A DNA stretch of 64,000 bases from Pseudomonas nitroreducens NBRC 12694 (lineage in GTDB: Bacteria; Pseudomonadota; Gammaproteobacteria; Pseudomonadales; Pseudomonadaceae), in contig NZ_BDAI01000018.1 in the NCBI RefSeq assembly GCF_002091755.1, positions 9,418 to 73,417 on the forward strand, given 5' to 3'. Numbering within the stretch: the first letter of the stretch is position 1; every line of letters begins with the position of its first letter. Below are positions 54,461 through 62,745 of this stretch, piece after piece. The translations under genes were made by a program, and so were the position numbers. The notes under the pieces were generated by a model, which saw only the letters and a list, made by a program, of their open reading frames with translations, did no database searches and was not told the DNA's origin.

Positions 54461-55489
54461 TTACTTGCTAGCCCAGGCGTTGAAGCGGGTTTCCAGTTCC
54501 TCGCCGTGGTCGATCCAGAACTCGGTGTCCATGGCGCGCGCGTTCTCCAGGTTCTGCGGCGCGGTGGGGAGTTTCGGCGCGATGGCGGCGTCGATCAGCG
54601 GGATGGTGTTCTTGTTGGTCGGGCCGTAGGGAATGTTCTCGGCGAAGACCTTCTGGTGCTCAGGCTTGTTGGCCAGGGCGATGAACTGCTCGGCCAGCTC
54701 CTTCTTCGGGCTGCCCTTGACGATGGCCCAGTGGTCCAGGTCGTAGATGCTGCCGTTCCACTGGATGGCGAAGTCGCGGCCTTCCTTCTGCGCGGTGGCG
54801 ACGCGGCCGTTGTAGGCAGACGTCATCACCACGTCGCCGGCGGCCAGCCATTGCAGCGGCTGCGCACCGGCTTCCCACCATTGGATGTACGGCTTGATCT
54901 CGTCGAGCTTCTTGAACGCACGGTCCACGCCTTCCTTGGTGGCCAGTACCTTGTACAGGTCGGCCTGTTTCACGCCGTCGGCTTCCAGGGCGAATTCCAG
55001 GGTGAACTTGGCGCCACGGCGCAGGCCGCGCTTGCCGGGGTATTTCTTCACGTCCCAGAAATCGGCCCAGCCGGTGGGTGCGCTGGCGAGTTTCTTGGCA
55101 TCGTAGGTGAGCACCGTGGACCAGATGAAGATGCCCACGCCGCAGTCGCTCACGGCGGCGTCGAGGAAGTCGGCCTGCTTGCCGAGCTTGCTCCAGTCGA
55201 GCTGCTCGAACAGCCCCTCGCTGCAACCGCGCATCAGTTCCGGGGATTCCACCTCGACCACGTCCCAACTGGTCTTGCCGGTGTCGGACATGACCTTGAT
55301 CTTGGCCATCTCGCCGTTGTACTCGGCGCCCTGCACAGTGACCTTGGCCTGCTGCTCGAAGGGTTTGTAGAAGGCCTTTTCCTGGGCCACCTTGTTGTCG
55401 CCACCGAACGACACCACGGTCAGTGTCTCGGCGTGGAGCTGGGCGGCGCCGCCGGCCAACATCATCAGTGCTATGGCTTTCTTGAACAT
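54461..55489 (-). CDS. ABC transporter periplasmic solute-binding protein (PotD-like)
   Basis: A 342-residue periplasmic protein. Signal MFKKAIALMMLAGGAAQLHA, then ETLTVVSFGGDNKVAQEKAFYKPFEQQ, the PotD/AfuA-type family 1 start. Ligands are usually polyamines or related amines. No permease or ATPase genes are adjacent, so it is an orphan in this window. An 11-residue longer start is rejected. It lies upstream of the kinase and phospho-lyase-like genes and may deliver their amine substrate. Confidence 0.88.
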   Translation of the reverse strand: MFKKAIALMMLAGGAAQLHAETLTVVSFGGDNKVAQEKAFYKPFEQQAKVTVQGAEYNGEMAKIKVMSDTGKTSWDVVEVESPELMRGCSEGLFEQLDWSKLGKQADFLDAAVSDCGVGIFIWSTVLTYDAKKLASAPTGWADFWDVKKYPGKRGLRRGAKFTLEFALEADGVKQADLYKVLATKEGVDRAFKKLDEIKPYIQWWEAGAQPLQWLAAGDVVMTSAYNGRVATAQKEGRDFAIQWNGSIYDLDHWAIVKGSPKKELAEQFIALANKPEHQKVFAENIPYGPTNKNTIPLIDAAIAPKLPTAPQNLENARAMDTEFWIDHGEELETRFNAWASK

Positions 55490-55713
55490 GCGATGACTCC
55501 TGAGCGGGCCAATCCGGCCCATGAATAAGAGGGCAGCTTCAAGAGTGGGGCGGCGCGCCGGACCAAGCTGTAAGGCCGGCTGGCGTTGCCCTCGGACATC
55601 AGGGAGAGGAACGGGCGGAACAGGTGCGGTCGATCATGGGAAGTTGCTCCGTTTCTTGTTGTTGTTCGGATAGCTCGTTGCAGGACCAAGCTGGACCGAT
55701 TAAAACATCTTCC

Positions 55714-55735
55714 AAAACATGATGCATCATGTTTT
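55714..55735. promoter_or_regulatory. Perfect 22-bp palindrome in the divergent promoter region (candidate GntR operator)
   Basis: Half-site AAAACATGATG followed immediately by its exact reverse complement. It lies in the 313-base gap between the binding protein (minus) and SDR (plus) genes. The rest of the gap holds no convincing gene. The stem is AT-rich with no GC arms, so an operator is likelier than a terminator. Confidence 0.65.
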
Positions 55736-55802
55736 TATTGGGGCCAGCGCTCCAAGGACGCTGACCACTCGAGCGCACTCATACGAAGGGGATGCCTGCA
55801 CC

Positions 55803-56537
55803 ATGAACCAGACCAGAACCCTGCTTCTCACTGGCGCCAGCCGCGGCATCGGCCATGCCACGGTGAAGCATTTCAACGCTGCCGGCTGGCGCGTGTTCAC
55901 CGCCTCGCGCCAGGACTGGAGCGCCGAGTGCCCCTGGGCCGAAGGCCTGATCAACCATATCCACCTGGACCTGGAAGACATCGACAGCGTGCAGGCCAGC
56001 CTGCCGATGATCCGCGAGAAGCTCGGCGGCTCGCTGCACGCCCTGGTGAACAACGCCGGCATCTCGCCCAAGGGCCCGGAGGGCGAACGCCTGGGCGTTC
56101 TGGGCAGCGACTACGCCACCTGGCTGAAGGTGTTCAACGTCAACCTGTTCTCCACCGCGCTGCTGGCGCGCGGCCTGTTCGACGAACTGAAGGCAGCCAA
56201 GGGCTCGGTGATCAATGTCACCTCCATCGCCGGTTCACGTGTGCACCCGTTCGCCGGCGCTGCTTATGCGTGCTCGAAGGCTGCCCTGGCCGCATTGACC
56301 CGCGAGATGGCCCATGACTTCGGCCCGCACGGCGTGCGAGTGAACGCCATCGCGCCGGGGGAAATCGACACGGCCATCCTGTCTTCGGGCACCGAGCTGA
56401 TCGTCGAGCGCGATATTCCGATGCATCGCCTGGGTAAGCCGGAGGAAGTTGCTTCGCTCATCCATTTCCTCTGCACCAGCGGCGCGTCCTACGTGAATGG
56501 TGCAGAAATCCACGTCAACGGCGGGCAGCATGTGTGA
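55803..56537 (+). CDS. Short-chain dehydrogenase/reductase (FabG-like)
   Basis: A 244-residue classical SDR: TGASRGIG at about 13-20, NNAG in the middle, Ser in VTSIAGS and Tyr-x-x-x-Lys in AYACSKAAL, C-terminal YVNGAEIHVNGG. It probably oxidises or reduces an intermediate of the pathway served by the neighbours. The ATG at 55803 is chosen over a 28-residue longer start in front of it. The GntR regulator gene follows at 73 bases. Confidence 0.93.
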   Translation: MNQTRTLLLTGASRGIGHATVKHFNAAGWRVFTASRQDWSAECPWAEGLINHIHLDLEDIDSVQASLPMIREKLGGSLHALVNNAGISPKGPEGERLGVLGSDYATWLKVFNVNLFSTALLARGLFDELKAAKGSVINVTSIAGSRVHPFAGAAYACSKAALAALTREMAHDFGPHGVRVNAIAPGEIDTAILSSGTELIVERDIPMHRLGKPEEVASLIHFLCTSGASYVNGAEIHVNGGQHV

Positions 56538-56609
56538 AACCGGCTGGCATTCGGCGCGATCAGCGACCATCATTCGCGCCCGAATTCCGCACCACGTGAT
56601 GAGACGGCG

Positions 56610-57296
56610 ATGAACTACCCGATCGAAGGGCTCAATCATTCCTACCTGGGCAGCGGCGTCTACGCGCTGCTGCGCGAGGCACTGATCACCGGCCGCTTCA
56701 AGCCGGACGATCGCCTGCGTATCCGTGACCTGGCCCAGCAGCTGGGCACCAGCGTTACCCCGGTGCGTGACGCCATCCTGCAGCTGGCCAAGGAACAGGC
56801 GCTGGTGCTGAAGACGCCGCGGGACATCCGCGTGCCGCTGCTCACCCTCGAGCAGTACCTGGAGATCCGCAGCATCCGCGTGGCGCTCGAAGGTCTCGCC
56901 GCCGAGACCGCCGCCGCGCGCGCCAGCGATGAGCAGCTGGACGAGCTGGAAGCCAACATCCGCGAGAATCTTGACGCGATCCACGCGGATGACCTGGTGC
57001 TGGCGCTCAAGCTCAACCAGGCCTTCCACTTCGCCCTCGCCGACATCGCCGGCATGCCGCTGCTGCGCGCTTTCCTCGACAGCCTGTGGATGCGCACCGG
57101 CCCGCTGATCGCCCAGGCCTACGCCGACTTCAACGAGCGCATGGCCATCGAGCACCACTGGGACGTCCTGCGCGCCCTGCGCGAACGCAACGGCGCCGCC
57201 GCCCGCGAGGCGATCCACGCCGACCTGCTGGACGGCAGCGAGAAGATGCTGGAGTTCATCGCCCAGAGCGAGGCGCCGGAGCAGGAAGCGGGCTGA
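56610..57296 (+). CDS. GntR-family (FCD domain) transcriptional regulator
   Basis: A 228-residue FadR/VanR-type regulator. The N-terminal winged HTH (about 10-80) includes GVYALLREALITGRFKPDDRLRIRDLAQQLGTSVTPVRDAILQL split by a turn. The C-terminal FCD ligand-binding domain (about 85-215) has metal-ligand-type residues Asp/His. The palindrome at 55714 is a likely operator. It lies downstream of SDR in the same direction, and the genes around it are its probable regulon. Confidence 0.93.
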   Translation: MNYPIEGLNHSYLGSGVYALLREALITGRFKPDDRLRIRDLAQQLGTSVTPVRDAILQLAKEQALVLKTPRDIRVPLLTLEQYLEIRSIRVALEGLAAETAAARASDEQLDELEANIRENLDAIHADDLVLALKLNQAFHFALADIAGMPLLRAFLDSLWMRTGPLIAQAYADFNERMAIEHHWDVLRALRERNGAAAREAIHADLLDGSEKMLEFIAQSEAPEQEAG

Positions 57297-57335
57297 CTGG
57301 CTTTATTGCAGGAGCTCGCTGCTACACCAAGAGCC

Positions 57336-57411
57336 GTAGGGCGAATAACCTGGAACAGGTTATCCGCTGGCTTCAATACGGCGGATAACGCTGGCGCGTT
57401 ATGCGCCCTAC
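57336..57411. repeat. Palindromic intergenic repeat, copy 1
   Basis: Starts GTAGGGCGAATAACC and ends GTTATGCGCCCTAC, imperfect inverted ends, with inner GGTTATCC and GGATAAC pieces. It sits between convergent GntR and CoA-transferase genes; a second copy is at 62557. A degenerate REP precedes it at 57307. Confidence 0.8.
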
Positions 57412-57424
57412 CAAAGCAAAGTGG

Positions 57425-58624
57425 TCAGACCGCGCCATCCTTGCGCATCGCCGCGATGGCGGCTGCGTCGTAGCCCAGTCCGGAAAGCACTTCGTCGGTA
57501 TGCTCGCCCAGTTTCGGGCCGATCCACTCGGCGCTGCCGGGGGTATCGGAGAGCTTGGGCACGATGCCGGGCATGCGGAAGGATTTGCCGTCCGGCAGCT
57601 TGGCGGAGAGGAACATCTCCCGCGCCAGGAATTGCGGGTCGCTGAACATGTCCTCGGCGGAGAAGATGCGGCTGGCCGGCACCTCCGCTTCGTTCAGCAC
57701 CTTGAGCACGGTCTCCAGCGATGCGGAGCGCGCCCAGCGATCGATGATGCCGTAGAGCTCATCGCGACGGGCATCGCGGCCGTCGTTGCCGGCAAGCGTG
57801 GGGTCTTCGGCGAGGTCGGGGCGGCCGATGGCCGTCATGAAGCGGCGGAAGATGGCGTCGCCGTTGGCGGCGATCTGCACGTGCTTGCCGTCGGCCGTGG
57901 TGTGCACGGAGGAGGGCGTGATGCCAGGCATGATGTTGCCGGTGCGCTCGCGGATGAAACCGAACACGTCGAACTCCGGAACCATGGATTCCATCATGGC
58001 GAATACCGCTTCGTAGAGGGCCACGTCCACCACCTGGCCGGCGCCGCCGTTCACTTCGCGGTGGCGCAGCGCCATGAGCGCGCCGATCACGCCCCACAGC
58101 GCGGCGATGGAGTCGCCGATGGAAATGCCGGTGCGCACCGGCGGGCGGTCCTCGAAGCCGGTGATATAGCGCAGCCCGCCCATGGACTCGCCCACCGCGC
58201 CGAAGCCCGGCTGGTCCTTGTAGGGGCCGCTCTGGCCGAAGCCGGACAGGCGCACCATCACCAGCTTGGGGTTCAGCGCATGGATCACTTCCCAGCCCAG
58301 GCCGAGCTTCTCCAGCACGCCGGGACGGAAGTTCTCGATCAGGATGTCGGCCTCGGCCAGCAGCTTCTTCAGCACCTCGCGGCCGGCTTCATGCTTGAGG
58401 TTCAGCGTCAGCGAACGCTTGTTGCGCGCCTGCACGAACCACCACAGCGACGTGCCTTCGTAAAGCTTGCGCCATTTGCGCAGCGGGTCGCCGCCGTCCG
58501 GTGATTCGACCTTGATGACCTCGGCGCCGAACTCCGCGCAAAGGCGCGAGGCGAAGGGGCCGGCGATCAGGGTGCCCAGTTCGATGACCTTGAGGCCGGC
58601 GAGGGGTTTGGCGGTGCTGTTCAT
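57425..58624 (-). CDS. CaiB/BaiF family CoA-transferase
   Basis: A 399-residue class III CoA-transferase. Signature N-terminus LAGLKVIELGTLIAGPFASRLCAEFGAEVIKVE (about 8-40), SLTLNLKHEAGREVLKKLLAEADILIENFRPG in the middle, and the presumed catalytic Asp in the SIGDSIAALWGV stretch (about 168-170). It would activate an organic acid by CoA transfer. It is separated from GntR by a repeat and probably belongs to the same catabolic region. Confidence 0.93.
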   Translation of the reverse strand: MNSTAKPLAGLKVIELGTLIAGPFASRLCAEFGAEVIKVESPDGGDPLRKWRKLYEGTSLWWFVQARNKRSLTLNLKHEAGREVLKKLLAEADILIENFRPGVLEKLGLGWEVIHALNPKLVMVRLSGFGQSGPYKDQPGFGAVGESMGGLRYITGFEDRPPVRTGISIGDSIAALWGVIGALMALRHREVNGGAGQVVDVALYEAVFAMMESMVPEFDVFGFIRERTGNIMPGITPSSVHTTADGKHVQIAANGDAIFRRFMTAIGRPDLAEDPTLAGNDGRDARRDELYGIIDRWARSASLETVLKVLNEAEVPASRIFSAEDMFSDPQFLAREMFLSAKLPDGKSFRMPGIVPKLSDTPGSAEWIGPKLGEHTDEVLSGLGYDAAAIAAMRKDGAV

Positions 58625-58882
58625 CGGTCTGTCCGATCAGAGAGGAATCGCCGGACTCTAACGCGTGCACGGCGCTTCGAACAGGCCGCCGGGCAGGCGT
58701 CTGGAAACGTCGCTTTGCGGCGGCCTTGAGCGCGCGTAGAGTAGCCACATTCAGATGCTTCTTACTTCAGCTCGCTCGGTTTCGCGCAGGTATGCCGTGA
58801 TGCGTTCGTCTTCCTTCCAACAGCCCGATGGTCTGACGGCATTCTCCGGGGAATGCGAGCTGACGGGTGGCGAGGGGGCTGC

Positions 58883-60061
58883 ATGACGTTGAACCTGCCG
58901 ACGCTGGTTGTCGTCGACCTCTACGTACTGACTCTTGTCGGTGTGCTGATGGCATTCGCCTGGCACAGCGGTCGTCGCGATCACTCGCTGGGCTACATGA
59001 GCGTCGCGTTGCTGCTGGGTGCCATTGGCACCTTCCTGGCCACGTTGCGAGGCATGGGCATCGACTGGTTGCCGATCCTGCTCGGTAATGTGGTCCTGCA
59101 CCTCTGTTCGGCAATGACCTGGACTTCCATGCGCGTCTTCACCGGACGCAAACCGCACTGGCCGTTGATCGGCGCAGGCGCGACATTCTGGGCGCTGCTG
59201 TGCCTGCTCCCGCCCTTCTACGAGTCCCTGGCTGCGCGCATCGCGGTCAGTACGGGGATCACCATCCTGTACTGCCTCGCGGCGATCAGCGAGCTGTGGC
59301 GCGACCGGCGCAAGCTCGAAGTCGAACTCAAGCCGACACTGGCGTTGTTGCTCTTGCATACCCTGGTCTATTCGGTACGTCTGGTGGTCGACCGCGGCAT
59401 GCCGTTCGAGAGCGTGGCCAACAACGGCCAGGGTTCTGCTTTCTTCACCTTCCTGGTCTTCGAGACCATGCTGTTCGCCATCGGTATCGCCTTCGCCACC
59501 CTGGCGATGGTCAAGGAACGTGCCGAGCTGCAGTTCCGCAGTGCTGCCCTGAGCGACCCGCTGACCGGCGTGGGCAATCGCCGCGCCTTCATGGAGACCG
59601 GCGAGCGCCTGCTTCGCCTGTGCGCCGAGCGGGGCGAACAGGCCTCGCTGCTGCTCTGCGACCTGGACAACTTCAAGCGCCTCAACGACTCCTTCGGCCA
59701 TCCCGCCGGCGACCGCGTGCTGGTGGAATTCAGTCGCATCACCGCGTCGCGGATGCGTAAACACGACCAGTTCGCCCGCATCGGCGGGGAAGAGTTCGCC
59801 TGCCTGCTGGTGGGCGCCGATACCGAGGGCGCGTGCCAGGTGGCGGAGCGGGTGCGCCGGGAGTTCGCCGAGTTGCCGTTCATGGCCGAGGGCCAGCTCA
59901 GCGTAAGCATCGGCATTGCTACCAGCCGCGAGGCCGGCCACGACCTGCTGCGCCTGCTGTCCCTGGCTGACCAGGCGCTCTACGCCGCCAAGGCAAAGGG
60001 CCGCAACCGCATCGAACTGGCCGCGCCGGAGCCTGGAGCCGACCGACGTCCGCGCACTTGA
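58883..60061 (+). CDS. Membrane-bound diguanylate cyclase (GGDEF protein)
   Basis: A 392-residue protein that makes c-di-GMP. Residues 1-205 contain about six membrane helices of an uncharacterised sensor region. The GGDEF domain (about 220-385) carries GGEEF at 301-305, an active variant, and an intact inhibitory site RKHD (RxxD) at 292-295. LSDPLTGVGNRRAF marks its start. GAGGGG precedes the ATG at 58883. Confidence 0.93.
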   Translation: MTLNLPTLVVVDLYVLTLVGVLMAFAWHSGRRDHSLGYMSVALLLGAIGTFLATLRGMGIDWLPILLGNVVLHLCSAMTWTSMRVFTGRKPHWPLIGAGATFWALLCLLPPFYESLAARIAVSTGITILYCLAAISELWRDRRKLEVELKPTLALLLLHTLVYSVRLVVDRGMPFESVANNGQGSAFFTFLVFETMLFAIGIAFATLAMVKERAELQFRSAALSDPLTGVGNRRAFMETGERLLRLCAERGEQASLLLCDLDNFKRLNDSFGHPAGDRVLVEFSRITASRMRKHDQFARIGGEEFACLLVGADTEGACQVAERVRREFAELPFMAEGQLSVSIGIATSREAGHDLLRLLSLADQALYAAKAKGRNRIELAAPEPGADRRPRT

Positions 60062-60122
60062 CCCACGGTGCCGGCGCTTTCGCGGTAGACTTGCCGCCTT
60101 CGAAAATTCGCCGGGAACGCCC

Positions 60123-60662
60123 ATGGCCCTGTCCGCCACGCCCTACAAAGCCGATATCAGCCTGACCGACCTCGACCGTGGGGTCTACGAGACCCTGCGC
60201 TTCACCGTCGCCCGCCACCCCTCGGAAACCGAGGAGCGCCTGGCGGTGCGCCTGCTGGCCTACGTCATCTGGTACAACGAGCAACTGGCTTTCGGCCGTG
60301 GGCTGTCGGACGTGGAAGAGCCCTCGCTGTGGGAAAAGAGCCTGGACGACCGCGTGCTGCACTGGATCGAAGTCGGCCAGCCGGATGCCGATCGCCTGAC
60401 CTGGTGCTCGCGCCGCTGCGAGAAGCTGACCCTGGTCGCCTACGGCAACCTGCGCGTGTGGACCACCAAGGTGCTCGACAGCGTCCGCCACCTGAAGAAC
60501 CTCAATGTCGTCGCGCTGCCGCAGGAAGCGCTGGAAGAAATCTCCCGCGACCTTCCGCGCTCGATCAACTGGACCGTGATGATCAGCGAAGGGACTATCT
60601 TCGTCACCGACGAGCGCGGCCAGCACGAGCTGCAGGTGGAATGGCTGATGGGCGAGCGCTGA
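60123..60662 (+). CDS. yaeQ: YaeQ family protein
   Basis: A 179-residue cytosolic protein. MALSATPYKADISLTDLDRGVYETLRFTVARHPSETEERLAVRLLAYVIWYNEQLAFGRGLS in short pieces matches YaeQ exactly in character. The family has a PD-(D/E)XK nuclease-like fold with unclear activity. It is the usual neighbour of recJ in Pseudomonas, as here, although a palindromic repeat intervenes. Confidence 0.93.
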   Translation: MALSATPYKADISLTDLDRGVYETLRFTVARHPSETEERLAVRLLAYVIWYNEQLAFGRGLSDVEEPSLWEKSLDDRVLHWIEVGQPDADRLTWCSRRCEKLTLVAYGNLRVWTTKVLDSVRHLKNLNVVALPQEALEEISRDLPRSINWTVMISEGTIFVTDERGQHELQVEWLMGER

Positions 60663-60665
60663 TTT

Positions 60666-60787
60666 GCGCTAGCTGCGCGTCGGCCCGGCTGCGTTGTGAA
60701 CAGGCGTGGGCCTGCTCATTTGCTGCAGCAAACTCCGCGGCCCACGCCTGTTCACGCCTTGCCGTGCTCTAGCTCGCAAGGCGCAAG
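60666..60787. repeat. Long imperfect palindromic intergenic element with a 17-bp perfect core
   Basis: GTGAACAGGCGTGGGCC at 60696-60712 is repeated inverted at 60739-60755. The loop holds a second palindrome (TTTGCTGCAGCAAA). The flanks GCGCTAGCTGCGCG and its rough inverse at about 60769-60780 extend the pairing. It fills the yaeQ-recJ gap. Confidence 0.8.
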
Positions 60788-60815
60788 ACCAAGCACAAAG
60801 GAATAGTTGGACTTC

Positions 60816-62531
60816 ATGCGCATCGAATCCCGCCCCCTCCCGCCAACCCTGCCCGACCTGGGCGACCTGCCGCCGCTGCTGACCCGTCTCTACGCCGCCC
60901 GCGGCGTGCAGAGCGCGGCCGAGCTGGACAAGGGCCTGGCACGGTTGATCCCGTACCAGCAGCTCAAGGGCGTGGACGCGGCGGTGGAGCTGCTGGTCGA
61001 CGCGCTGGAAAAGGGTCAGCGGATTCTCTACGTCGGCGACTTCGATGCCGATGGCGCCACCGCCAGCAGCGTTGGCGTGCTGGCGCTGCGCATGCTCGGT
61101 GCGGCCTGGGTCGATTACCTGGTGCCCAACCGCTTCGAGTACGGCTACGGCCTGACGCCGGAAATCGTCGCCGTGGCGCTGGAGAAGCGCCCGGAGCTGC
61201 TGGTGACCGTCGACAACGGCATCTCCAGCATCGACGGCGTCGCCGCCGCTAAGGCCGCCGGCCTGCGCGTGCTGGTCACCGACCACCACCTGCCGGGGCC
61301 GGAACTGCCCGCCGCCGACGCCATCGTCAACCCGAACCAGCCCGGCTGCGATTTCCCCAGCAAGGCCATGGCCGGTGTCGGCGTGATCTTCTACGTGATG
61401 CTCGCCCTGCGCGCCCGCCTGCGTGAACGAGGCTGGTTCGCTGCGCGCGGCATCGCCGAGCCGAACCTGGCTGAATTGCTCGACCTGGTGTCCCTGGGCA
61501 GCGTCGCCGACGTGGTGCCGCTGGACGCCAACAACCGCATCCTGGTCCATCAGGGTCTCGCGCGTATCCGTGCCGGCCGCGCCCGCCCGGGCCTGCGTGC
61601 GCTGCTGGAAGTGGCCGGGCGCGATTGCCGGCGCATCACCTCCACGGACCTCGGCTTCATCCTCGGCCCGCGGCTGAACGCTGCCGGGCGCCTGGACGAC
61701 ATGTCCCTGGGCATCGAACTGCTGCTCTGCGAAGACGAAAGCGTCGCCCGCGACATGGCGGTGCAGCTCGACCAGCTCAACCAGGATCGCAAGGCCATCG
61801 AGCAGGGCATGCAGCGCGAGGCGCTGGCCCAGCTCAAGGAACTGCCGGTGGAGGAGATGCCCTTCGGCCTGTGCCTGTTCGACCCGGAATGGCACCAGGG
61901 CGTGATCGGCATCCTTGCCTCGCGCCTGAAGGAGCGTTACCACCGGCCAACCATTGCCTTCGCCGATGCCGGCGACGGCACGCTCAAGGGCTCGGCGCGT
62001 TCGGTGCCGGGCTTCCATATCCGCGATGCGCTGGACGCCGTGGCGGCGCGCCACCCAGGGCTGATCAGCAAGTTCGGTGGTCACGCCATGGCCGCCGGCC
62101 TGTCGCTGCCGCAGGAAAATTTCGGCGCCTTCGCCGCTGCCTTCGACGCCGAAGTGCGCCGTCAGCTGGATGAAGAAGACCTCACCGGGCGCCTGCTCTC
62201 CGACGGCCAGCTGGGCGCCGAGGAGTTCCACCTGGAGCTGGCCCGCGCGCTGCGCCAGGCCGGCCCCTGGGGCCAGCATTTCCCGGAGCCACTGTTCCAC
62301 GGCATCTTCCAGGTCGTCCAGCAGCGCGTGGTTGGCGAGCGGCACCTGAAGCTTGTGCTCAAGACCGAGTGCGGCTCGCTGCAACTGGACGCCATCGCCT
62401 TCAACATCGACCGCGAAATCTGGCCCAACCCCACCGTGCGCTGGGCGGAAGTGGCCTACAAGCTCGACGTCAACGAGTTCCGTGGCAACGAGACGGTGCA
62501 GCTGATGGTGGCGCATATTGCGCCGCGCTGA
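60816..62531 (+). CDS. recJ: Single-stranded-DNA-specific exonuclease RecJ
   Basis: The 571-residue 5'-3' exonuclease functions in mismatch, base-excision and recombination repair. DHH phosphoesterase motifs: GDFDADG with Asp75/77/79, VTVDNG (Asp133), DHH at 156-158, SVADVVPL near 230, and FGGHAMAAG in DHHA1. Then an OB-fold domain. The ATG at 60816 gives the usual start; a TTG three codons upstream has better AAGGA spacing and cannot be excluded. Confidence 0.96.
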   Translation: MRIESRPLPPTLPDLGDLPPLLTRLYAARGVQSAAELDKGLARLIPYQQLKGVDAAVELLVDALEKGQRILYVGDFDADGATASSVGVLALRMLGAAWVDYLVPNRFEYGYGLTPEIVAVALEKRPELLVTVDNGISSIDGVAAAKAAGLRVLVTDHHLPGPELPAADAIVNPNQPGCDFPSKAMAGVGVIFYVMLALRARLRERGWFAARGIAEPNLAELLDLVSLGSVADVVPLDANNRILVHQGLARIRAGRARPGLRALLEVAGRDCRRITSTDLGFILGPRLNAAGRLDDMSLGIELLLCEDESVARDMAVQLDQLNQDRKAIEQGMQREALAQLKELPVEEMPFGLCLFDPEWHQGVIGILASRLKERYHRPTIAFADAGDGTLKGSARSVPGFHIRDALDAVAARHPGLISKFGGHAMAAGLSLPQENFGAFAAAFDAEVRRQLDEEDLTGRLLSDGQLGAEEFHLELARALRQAGPWGQHFPEPLFHGIFQVVQQRVVGERHLKLVLKTECGSLQLDAIAFNIDREIWPNPTVRWAEVAYKLDVNEFRGNETVQLMVAHIAPR

Positions 62532-62556
62532 TCATGAGTACGGATTTTCGTCGACT

Positions 62557-62630
62557 GTAGGGCGAATAACCTGGAACAGGTTATCCGCAGCCCACATCGT
62601 GGGGGATAACGCTGGCGCGTTATGCGCCCT
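62557..62630. repeat. Palindromic intergenic repeat, copy 2
   Basis: The same sequence frame as at 57336: GTAGGGCGAATAACC...CAGGTTATCCGC...GGGATAACGCTGGCGCG...TTATGCGCCCT. It is placed right after recJ; the rest of the 214-base gap before hutC shows no gene. Confidence 0.8.
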
Positions 62631-62745
62631 GTCAAAGCTGCACACCTATTGCCCGTGGTTCGGCTTCGGTGACGGCGCGTAGGCGGCAGGCGTAGCCGCG
62701 GGTAAACTGGCGGCTAGCCCGCCTTCCGCCGATTCAGGAGCTGCC

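Noticed and set aside
55714..55735. The 22-bp palindrome as a terminator
   Set aside because: It is AT-rich, lies between divergent genes rather than after one, and lacks GC arms.
55586..56317. Alternative frame across the SDR gene
   Set aside because: The SDR frame at 55803 has all catalytic motifs; this one is Arg/Pro-rich shadow sequence.
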